64,000 nt of DNA, taken from Aquisediminimonas sp031376385. Its GTDB lineage: Bacteria > Pseudomonadota > Alphaproteobacteria > Sphingomonadales > Sphingomonadaceae. Position numbers and translations under genes: made by a program. Positions 58,105 through 64,000 of the stretch are shown here, in pieces. The stretch is taken from positions 186,001-250,000 of the forward strand of contig JANMDQ010000015.1 in assembly GCA_031376385.1 (NCBI GenBank), in the 5' to 3' direction. The notes below the pieces were generated by a model. It was not told the origin of the DNA, searched no databases, and worked only from the letters and a program-made list of their open reading frames with translations. Position 1 is the first letter of the stretch, and each line of letters begins with the position of its first letter.

Positions 58105-58592
58105 CCAAAGGCACCATTGAGGCGAATGATCTCCCAATTGAGGAAAGCGGCAACACTGACCCACACTAGATAAGGGGCAAGTAGCCATCCCGCCGTTTGG
58201 GAATGCTTACGCGCAATACCGATCATCACCACTATCGAAATCCAAAAAGCAACCACTTCGACGATAGCCCAGTCAGGTCGCTGGAGATCGAAGAAGAGCA
58301 AGCTCCACATGACGTTAAGGAAACCGTTGAAGGCAAAGACACTAATCACGGTTGCGCGTTCGGACCGCGTCGGGGCGGCGGTCCACGCCTTATAACCCGC
58401 CACGGCAATCAGGGAAAATACGACTGTCCATATCGCACCAAAGGCAATGTCGGGCGGTGTCCAGCTCGGCTTGATCAGTCCTCGATACCACGGGCCAATG
58501 GTCGTCAGCGTTGTCCCAATGCCAGCGACAAGGGATGTCGAAAGGCCTGCGATGATGATGGGGCGCCATTTTCGCGCGCCCTGCGGCGTCAC
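58101..58592 (-). CDS. tspO: TspO/MBR-family protein
   Basis: Five-helix outer-membrane-type receptor that binds porphyrins and, in Rhodobacter, modulates photosynthesis gene expression. Seen: five hydrophobic helices, IKPSWTPPDIAFGAIWTVVF with the conserved P-W-x-P-P, and FNGFLNVMWSLLFFDLQRPDWAI. GTG 58592 is preferred, coupled to bchP by a 4-bp GTGA overlap, giving 163 residues; a longer frame through bchP is rejected. Its presence within the bch genes is common in phototrophic alphaproteobacteria. Confidence 0.92.
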   Translation of the reverse strand: MTPQGARKWRPIIIAGLSTSLVAGIGTTLTTIGPWYRGLIKPSWTPPDIAFGAIWTVVFSLIAVAGYKAWTAAPTRSERATVISVFAFNGFLNVMWSLLFFDLQRPDWAIVEVVAFWISIVVMIGIARKHSQTAGWLLAPYLVWVSVAAFLNWEIIRLNGAFG

Positions 58593-59764
58593 GCAGTTAT
58601 GCCCATCAAATGTGCCATATCTTTGAAGAATATCTTGGCATGGGCCATTGGCTTTCGGCGCACCAGACGTTTGTTCATATAGGCGTCCCACGTCAGCTTT
58701 TGCACGTCGGCATCATCGCACATGGTTACAAAACGTTCGCGTCTCTTGTCGCTAGAATACCAGAAATATTGCATCATGCCGAGGACGGCAAAGACTGTGC
58801 GATGCTCCTTCATAAACTGCTTGCGCGCTAGTTTCAGAGTACGGACATCGCCCGTTGCAAGAAACTGCGCGCCAGCGTCCGCCGCCATCCGCCCGCTCGA
58901 CATGGCATAATAGATGCCTTCGCCCGACGCTGGGGCCACCACGCCAGCCGCATCGCCAACCACGATAACATCGCGGCCATTGTCCCACCGCTTGAGGGGT
59001 TTTAGAGGGATGGGGGCTCCTTCGCCGCGCACGGTTTCAGCCTCTGTCAGGCCCGAATTATGCCGGATTGTTTTTACAGCGTCTCGCAGCGCAAAGCCCT
59101 TACGCGCGCTACCCACGCCGACGCTGGTCTGGCCACCGTGAGGGAAAACCCAGCCGTAAAAGTCGGGTGAGATTTGACCCTGATAAATCACATCGCAGCG
59201 GCTGCCGTTAAAGCCTGAGGCTGCATCAGGTGAAGCAATCACTTCATGATAGGCAAAGACGCAGTGCATTTTGCCGGCACGCGGTATTTCTCCCCGCGCC
59301 ACGGCGGACCGTGCGCCATCTGCACCAATGACCAGTCGCGCTTCAACATGACAGAGTTTTCCATCAGCGTTACGGAACCGCACAAGCGCCTTATTATCGG
59401 CATCACGTTCGATGGCTTCATATGTGCCTTCGCGGCGTTCCGCCCCGGCTCGCAAAGCTCGGTTGCGGAGCCATTCGTCAAAGCTGCCTCGGTCCACCAT
59501 CCCAACAAAGCCGTCGCCGACAGGCATTTCTACAGCGCGGTTAGTGGGGGAAATGATCCGTGCCGATGTGGCCTTGGCAACAAGCATCTCATCGGGAATT
59601 GCAAAATCCTGAATGAGGCGCGGCGGCACGGCCCCGCCGCAGGGCTTGATCCGACCTGCCTTGTCGAGCAGCAATACCTTATACCCCTGACGCGCGAGGT
59701 CAGTGGCCGCAGTTGCGCCCGCAGGCCCACCGCCAATGATCACAGCATCATACGCAGGGATCAT
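58589..59764 (-). CDS. bchP: Geranylgeranyl diphosphate/bacteriochlorophyll reductase
   Basis: Reduces the geranylgeranyl tail of bacteriochlorophyll to phytyl. Seen: the FAD-binding Rossmann motif AVIIGGGPAGATAATDLARQG near residue 7-27, GCGGAVPPR-like segment near 45 (PCGGAVPPRLIQDF), and VGDAAGVVAPASGEGIYYAM near 283, typical of the geranylgeranyl reductase family. ATG 59764 gives 391 residues and overlaps the bch2 stop by 4 bp. Part of the bchG-bch2-bchP unit. Confidence 0.95.
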   Translation of the reverse strand: MIPAYDAVIIGGGPAGATAATDLARQGYKVLLLDKAGRIKPCGGAVPPRLIQDFAIPDEMLVAKATSARIISPTNRAVEMPVGDGFVGMVDRGSFDEWLRNRALRAGAERREGTYEAIERDADNKALVRFRNADGKLCHVEARLVIGADGARSAVARGEIPRAGKMHCVFAYHEVIASPDAASGFNGSRCDVIYQGQISPDFYGWVFPHGGQTSVGVGSARKGFALRDAVKTIRHNSGLTEAETVRGEGAPIPLKPLKRWDNGRDVIVVGDAAGVVAPASGEGIYYAMSSGRMAADAGAQFLATGDVRTLKLARKQFMKEHRTVFAVLGMMQYFWYSSDKRRERFVTMCDDADVQKLTWDAYMNKRLVRRKPMAHAKIFFKDMAHLMGITA

Positions 59765-61074
59765 GCAGTGGCCTCCATCATGGACCGGCCCGCCGTTACC
59801 GCAGCGCCGTCTTTGCCCAACGATAGGGCGAGCCAAGCTGCCGTTGCAAATACGACTGCCTCTACAGCGAACACCGCGACGAAAGCTGTGCCTGTGTCCG
59901 CAAAAACTGCACGGCCCCAATCAACGCCGCCGGCACCGAGAAATCCGCCAAGGCCGAATGCTACGGCTTGCGCCGCTCCCCAAAGCCCCATGCGCGCGCC
60001 TTCCTGACGCTTCACTCCGCGCCCTGCCAATTCCATCATCGCGGCGATCGCTGAAACGGCGAATACGCCATTGGCAAAGCCGAGCAGGAAGACAGTCGGG
60101 GCTAATGGCCAGCCGGGACCGACGACAGCTGCTGCAGCCATCATTATGAGCGCGCCAGCCGAGCCGACACAGCCCCCGAAAATCCACGGGCGCATTTTGA
60201 TGCTAGATCCTTTGAAGGCGTTGCCGACGAAGCCAACAAGGATCATGCCGACAAGCACACCCATATGTTGGAGCGAAGAAAGTTTGGTCGATTCGCCCGG
60301 GGTGAAGTTAAAGACGAGGCCGGAGAAAGGCTCAAGGATCAAATCTTGTGCGCTGTAAGCCAGCATCGACACGAAGATGAAGACAGTCAATCTGCGCGCA
60401 GCAGGGTCAGACCAGACTTCGCGCATAGCTTCGCGGAAATCAGATGGCGGCCGGGACACATCATTGACCGAAACCAGTTCGTCCTTCTCAATGCCCCAAA
60501 GTGCAGCCAGAGTGAGCAAGAAGGAACACAGCGCCACACCGCCTGCTACAAGCGCAAGCCGCTGGGTTGAAAAAGGATCAAGCAACGATCCTGCAACGCC
60601 TGCAGTGATGATAATTCCAACGATCATCATGATCCACGCGACTGCTGCGGCGGCTGGACGCCGTTCGGGGGCGACGCGCGATGCCAGCAGGGCAAGCAGC
60701 GACGTACCCGCTGCGCCTACGCCAAACCCAATCATGCTATAAGCTAGAACCAGCAGGATGAGAGCTGTAACGGGGAAAGTGGCGCTAATGATCATAGCAT
60801 CGGTGGCCAAGATGCCTCCTAATGCCAGCAAGCTCATCCCCCCTATAATCCAAGGGGCGCGGCGGTTACCAACATCGCTGTTATGCCCCCATTTGGGTCG
60901 TGAAATTTGCACACCGTAATGCCACGCGACAAGAGCAGCTGGGATCATGGCGGGGAGCGCGTATTCGACAACCATGATTCTGTTCAGCAGCGACGACGAC
61001 AGCATCACAATGCCGCCCAGTGCGCTCTGCACTAATCCCAGTCGAATGATCGACGGCCAGCCCAATCCAATCAT
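59761..61074 (-). CDS. PucC/Bch2-family MFS protein
   Basis: 437-residue, twelve-segment membrane protein of the bacteriochlorophyll-delivery (BCD) branch of the major facilitator superfamily. Seen: GLGWPSIIRLGLVQSALGG at the N-terminus, RPKWGHNSDVGNRRAPWIIGG, and AYSMIGFGVGAAGTSLLALLA. The branch includes PucC, LhaA and ORF428/Bch2; position between bchG and bchP points to the bch2 member, which is thought to help light-harvesting complex assembly or pigment transfer. It starts 22 bases after bchG. Confidence 0.92.
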   Translation of the reverse strand: MIGLGWPSIIRLGLVQSALGGIVMLSSSLLNRIMVVEYALPAMIPAALVAWHYGVQISRPKWGHNSDVGNRRAPWIIGGMSLLALGGILATDAMIISATFPVTALILLVLAYSMIGFGVGAAGTSLLALLASRVAPERRPAAAAVAWIMMIVGIIITAGVAGSLLDPFSTQRLALVAGGVALCSFLLTLAALWGIEKDELVSVNDVSRPPSDFREAMREVWSDPAARRLTVFIFVSMLAYSAQDLILEPFSGLVFNFTPGESTKLSSLQHMGVLVGMILVGFVGNAFKGSSIKMRPWIFGGCVGSAGALIMMAAAAVVGPGWPLAPTVFLLGFANGVFAVSAIAAMMELAGRGVKRQEGARMGLWGAAQAVAFGLGGFLGAGGVDWGRAVFADTGTAFVAVFAVEAVVFATAAWLALSLGKDGAAVTAGRSMMEATA

Positions 61075-61096
61075 AGTCTGCTCCCTATCAATTCTT

Positions 61097-61996
61097 TTAC
61101 AATCCGCCGACCCCGAAGGCCGAAATCAACATTCCGATCACATACATCGCGACGCCGGTCGCATTGTACCAAGGCGCATATTTTTCCGGATCACTCACCA
61201 TCCGCAACATCGCAAACCCTTGTCCGATCAGCAGGACGATGATGGCAAACGCGTGCCACATCAGCCCCCAATTGAGCATCAGGGCAATGACAATCATCTG
61301 CGGAATGGCCATGGTCGCGCAGGCCAGTTTCGCCGCACCATCAACACCTAAGATGACTGGCAAAGACTTGATCCCCATTTGCCGGTCGCCTTCTACGGCC
61401 TTAAAATCATTCAGTGTCATGATGCCATGCGCGCCAAGGCTGTAGAGCAGAACCAGCAGCAGAATTTCAACGCGTGGCAAACCGCCCGCCATCACAGCCG
61501 CCCCGGTAAACCAAGTCAGTCCTTCGTAGGAGAAGGCAACAGCGAAAGGCCCCCACCACCCGCTCATTTTCAGCCGCGCCGGCGGCGCACTATAAGCCCA
61601 AGCAAGGATCACGCCGACAATCGTTGCGGCGAACACCCATTGGCCCATCGTAGCCGAAATAATCAGCGAAATGACGCTGCCAATGATCGCAATCCATAGG
61701 CCCCATTGCCCAGCGATGCGGCCTGATGGAATGGGGCGGCCCGGCTCATTAATCGCATCGACATGCCGGTCATACCAGTCATTTACGGCTTGGCTTGTTC
61801 CGCAAACCAGTGGCCCGGCCAGCAGCATTCCGGCGACCATGAAGGGCCAGCGATCAGTTATGGAAACACCTGAAGAAACGACGCCGCACATGAACGCCCA
61901 CATCGGTGGAAACCACGTCACGGGTTTCAAAAGTTCGATAACATCGCGCAAACGCGGCACGCGGGGGATCGACTCTAGTGCGGTAATGCGAGCCAT
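61097..61996 (-). CDS. bchG: Bacteriochlorophyll synthase
   Basis: Attaches the geranylgeranyl or phytyl tail to bacteriochlorophyllide. UbiA-family membrane enzyme of 299 residues. Seen: MWAFMCGVVSSGVS near residue 32-45, the prenyl-diphosphate-binding motif QAVNDWYDRHVDAINEPGRP and IPSGRIAG at about 69-96, and FVTG-less second motif NDFKAVEGDRQMGIKSLPV near 195-215. First gene of the run. Two PpsR-type half-palindromes sit directly upstream. Confidence 0.95.
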   Translation of the reverse strand: MARITALESIPRVPRLRDVIELLKPVTWFPPMWAFMCGVVSSGVSITDRWPFMVAGMLLAGPLVCGTSQAVNDWYDRHVDAINEPGRPIPSGRIAGQWGLWIAIIGSVISLIISATMGQWVFAATIVGVILAWAYSAPPARLKMSGWWGPFAVAFSYEGLTWFTGAAVMAGGLPRVEILLLVLLYSLGAHGIMTLNDFKAVEGDRQMGIKSLPVILGVDGAAKLACATMAIPQMIVIALMLNWGLMWHAFAIIVLLIGQGFAMLRMVSDPEKYAPWYNATGVAMYVIGMLISAFGVGGL

Positions 61997-61999
61997 ACT

Positions 62000-62043
62000 T
62001 GTAAGCTAGGTGAGACAGGCAAAAGCGTCAACCTTTCTTGACA
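62000..62043 (-). promoter_or_regulatory. Tandem PpsR/CrtJ-type boxes upstream of bchG
   Basis: TGT-N12-ACA at 62000-62017 matches the consensus exactly; a second copy at 62026-62043 reads CGT-N12-ACA, one base short of consensus. They are 8 bp apart, the spacing expected for cooperative PpsR binding. They begin 4 bases before the bchG start, so binding would block transcription. The ppsR gene is the next one upstream. Confidence 0.75.
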
Positions 62044-62055
62044 CTTATTTAGCGG

Positions 62056-63498
62056 TTAATTTCCGCTATCTGGCTCACCCAGGTTGCCTAGACCATGGCG
62101 GTGAAGCTTTGAATAAAGGCTCTGGCGGCTGAGGCCCAGAACTTCAGCAGCAGAGGCGCGGTTGTCCGACGTATAAACCAGCGCCGCCTCGATGCAGAGC
62201 CGTTCAATCAAGTCCGTACTTTCGCGCACGATGTCTTTCAACGCAACGCGACCGACCAGTTCCGTCAATTGCTCCACAGAGCGCGGTAGGCCGGCGTTGG
62301 GTTGTGTCATCGAGGCGAGTTTGCGACCAACGCTGCGGATGCTGAACCCGTAACGCGTGATGCCCTCATCTTGTACCGACACGGCCGAGGCTTCAACATC
62401 TTCCTGCCCATCATAAATGCTGCGCAGCACAGTAGCGAAATTGCGCGCCGTGCCGTAATCTTGCAATTCAGTAAGCAGCAAGTTGAGGTCAATCCCCGGG
62501 CGCCCCAAAAACCGACTGAGCGGCTGGCCGTGCACTTGTTCCTTCCGCGGCAGCTGCACCATATCAAGGAAGGCCGAATTGCCGCTAAGGATCAGCAGAT
62601 TTTCATCGGTCACCACCAACGCATCGGGCATGGAATCGATCACGTTCATCAACGGGCGTTGCGACAGATCAAATTGCTGCGCCATCGCTCCATCAGGTAC
62701 GAGTCGAATGAGGAAGCAAGACCCGCGATCTTGCCGGAACAAACTAACGGCAAGCATAACATCGCCTGCATCTTGGGCCAAACGCACCGCCAGGGGTTGA
62801 CGCTGTTCCGCCGCCCCAACAGACCCCAGCAACGCGACGACCTTGTCACGCACAGAGGCGTCGAATAGGTTAGACACCGGCTGTCCGACTAAGCTTTTCG
62901 CGTTGGCGGCAAGCAAATGACACGCGGCAGGATTGGCCTCAAGAATGCGGCGGTTAGTGGTGTCTGCGACAATCACAGCCTCTGACGACAAATCAAAGAG
63001 CTGCCGATAGCGCGCCTCAACTTGACGCATTTTCACATAGTCACGCTCTATAGCTTGTTGTGATTGGAGCAAGCGCTGCTGAAGAACAGCTTCGGCCCGC
63101 ATGTCTCGGCCAATCGCAATAATATGCCCCTGAGAGTCCGCGCCAAGTGTTGTGTAGCGCACAGGCAATTCGCCCAGAGCGCTGCTATGATTGACTTGGC
63201 GCCAGCGCGGTTTGCCCTCACCAGATCGCACGTCACGACACAGGGTTTCGATCTTGCTGCGGCTTTCAATCGTCACTGTGTCGGCCCAGCGTTTGCCGAT
63301 CAGTTCGTCGGTCCAGCTTTCAGAAATCGACGGTCCACCAAGGGCTGCATCGCAAATCACATCTTGCGAATCAATGACCAGCGTAATGTCGCCAGCCAGC
63401 ATAAGTGCCCGGCACGCGAGCGCGCTCACACCAAGGCCTAAGCTCTTCTGAGAATCTCGAAAAGGATGTGTTCCTTCAGGAACAAAGGCTATGTTCAT
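62056..63498 (-). CDS. ppsR: Transcriptional repressor PpsR/CrtJ
   Basis: Repressor of photosynthesis genes, redox- and light-responsive. 480 residues. Seen: an N-terminal PAS-like region, a coiled Q-linker (VLQQRLLQSQQAIERDYVKMRQ), two further PAS domains (around 165-260 and 285-380), and a FIS-type helix-turn-helix NRASAAEVLGLSRQSLYSKLHRHGL at the C-terminus. A cysteine (C435) lies in the helix before the HTH, where redox-active cysteines are described in this family; that assignment is by analogy. Probably co-transcribed with the ppaA-like gene upstream. Target: the boxes at 62000-62043. Confidence 0.93.
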   Translation of the reverse strand: MNIAFVPEGTHPFRDSQKSLGLGVSALACRALMLAGDITLVIDSQDVICDAALGGPSISESWTDELIGKRWADTVTIESRSKIETLCRDVRSGEGKPRWRQVNHSSALGELPVRYTTLGADSQGHIIAIGRDMRAEAVLQQRLLQSQQAIERDYVKMRQVEARYRQLFDLSSEAVIVADTTNRRILEANPAACHLLAANAKSLVGQPVSNLFDASVRDKVVALLGSVGAAEQRQPLAVRLAQDAGDVMLAVSLFRQDRGSCFLIRLVPDGAMAQQFDLSQRPLMNVIDSMPDALVVTDENLLILSGNSAFLDMVQLPRKEQVHGQPLSRFLGRPGIDLNLLLTELQDYGTARNFATVLRSIYDGQEDVEASAVSVQDEGITRYGFSIRSVGRKLASMTQPNAGLPRSVEQLTELVGRVALKDIVRESTDLIERLCIEAALVYTSDNRASAAEVLGLSRQSLYSKLHRHGLGNLGEPDSGN

Positions 63499-63532
63499 TG
63501 GACCTCGTGGGAAAGAGGATGAAAAAGACGAT

Positions 63533-64000
63533 TCAAGACGTCACTACGGACCGCTTTGCGGTCTCACGAATGAAGGCAACTGCAAGATCGACGGCGGTCC
63601 GCGCATCGGGCGCACTAAGATCAGCACCCTGACGCTGCGCATAACCGTTGGCGGAGTTGAATAAGCGCCCGCCAAGCATGATGGCCACCTGTGGGTTGGA
63701 TGACGATGTACGAAGTCGCCCTATCAAATGCGGCAAATCAACCAGATCAGCATCGCAGCTAACCGTCAGGCCGACCAGATCAAACCGCTCGCTCGACACG
63801 GCGTCAATCAACTGGGATTCATCAGTCGCCGTCATGCAACGGCTGTGCCACCCGTTGCGGCGAAAACACTCATCAACCACTGTAGTGCCAAAGCCGTGAT
63901 TATCCCCCGGCATCACCGAAAATAGAGAACGCAGCGCGCCGTCTTCTGGGACAGCAGCAGCAGGAATGCGCGCGGCGAGATCATGGACAACCTCTTGCAG
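63533..64000 (-). CDS. ppaA: Cobalamin-binding AerR/PpaA-like regulator, cut by the window edge
   Basis: Runs off the right end of the window, so the N-terminus is missing; about 155 residues are visible. Seen: the B12-binding motif DNHGFG (D-x-H-x-x-G), then a Rossmann-like fold with FDLVGLTVSCDADLVDLP and VAIMLGGRLFNS. This fits the AerR/PpaA family that binds cobalamin through the histidine and modulates PpsR by light. Placement directly upstream of ppsR supports the call. Stop at 63533 is 34 bases from the ppsR start. Confidence 0.85.
   Translation of the reverse strand: MQEVVHDLAARIPAAAVPEDGALRSLFSVMPGDNHGFGTTVVDECFRRNGWHSRCMTATDESQLIDAVSSERFDLVGLTVSCDADLVDLPHLIGRLRTSSSNPQVAIMLGGRLFNSANGYAQRQGADLSAPDARTAVDLAVAFIRETAKRSVVTS

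Noticed and set aside
1..64000. tRNA, rRNA, CRISPR arrays, insertion sequences and prophage genes
   Set aside because: No regularly spaced repeats, no transposase or integrase motifs, and no cloverleaf-like sequences were seen in the gaps.

Overview
The window looks like chromosome of an aerobic anoxygenic phototrophic alphaproteobacterium, most likely Sphingomonadales. The reasons are the right-hand block ppaA-ppsR-bchG-bch2-bchP-tspO (the edge of a photosynthesis gene cluster), the alphaproteobacterial cox operon order (ctaC-ctaD-ctaB-coxF-ctaG-ctaE-DUF983-surf1), and palindromic intergenic repeats of a kind often seen in sphingomonads. Genus assignment is inference. I saw no rRNA, tRNA, CRISPR array, transposase or prophage.

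Layout. 1-5.7 kb: an isoquinoline-oxidoreductase-like molybdenum hydroxylase pair, a type IV esterase, prs and a glutathione transferase. 5.7-11.7 kb: hisN-type phosphatase, AraC regulator, rpmI-rplT-pheS-pheT. 11.8-15.8 kb: an S41 protease lipoprotein, convergent with pyrE-pdxJ-acpS-lepB on the minus strand. 16-22.7 kb: the aa3 cytochrome c oxidase operon with heme and copper assembly factors. 22.7-25.7 kb: acetyltransferase, thrC, rRNA-methyltransferase-like gene. 26.1-30.3 kb (minus): rnd-lptC-lptA-lptB-rpoN. 30.4-34.2 kb: double cold-shock protein, EamA transporter, Dps, purB. 34.4-36.8 kb: accessory stretch with an unrecognised membrane protein, an antitoxin remnant, palindromes and an orphan ParA. 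36.8-40.4 kb: ABC1 kinase, a 27-codon ORF, metallo-beta-lactamase-fold enzyme, lysozyme-like protein. 40.5-49.6 kb: dnaK-dnaJ, copper chaperone, VapBC-like pair, HEPN-like protein, MazEF-like pair followed by hrcA-grpE, then rph-rdgB. 49.7-57.8 kb: nucleoside transporter, VOC protein, fghA, flavodoxin-like reductase, lipoprotein, acyl-CoA dehydrogenase, HD protein, DUF3422 protein, cytochrome c. 57.8-64 kb (minus): photosynthesis genes.

How the parts work together. The cox operon and the lipoprotein cytochrome c form respiratory electron transfer, and the PCu(A)C chaperone could supply copper to it. At the right edge a cobalamin-binding AerR/PpaA-like protein (cut by the window end) and PpsR form a light/redox control pair. 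Directly upstream of bchG are two TGT-N12-ACA-type half-palindromes 8 bp apart, the arrangement expected for PpsR, so the bchG-bch2-bchP-tspO-orf91 operon is probably its target. The last gene of that operon, a 91-residue membrane protein coupled to tspO, is unrecognised.

Most unusual signals: three LexA-type boxes (GTTC-N7-GTTC) in gene-poor gaps that border no recognised SOS gene; a 29-bp motif shared by two of those gaps in the same orientation relative to the box; a MazEF-like operon with a promoter placed for leaderless initiation and apparently co-directional with hrcA-grpE; a 27-codon membrane-peptide ORF with its own ribosome site and terminator; and six long palindromic repeats, two of which supply or adjoin the ribosome site or start of the next gene.
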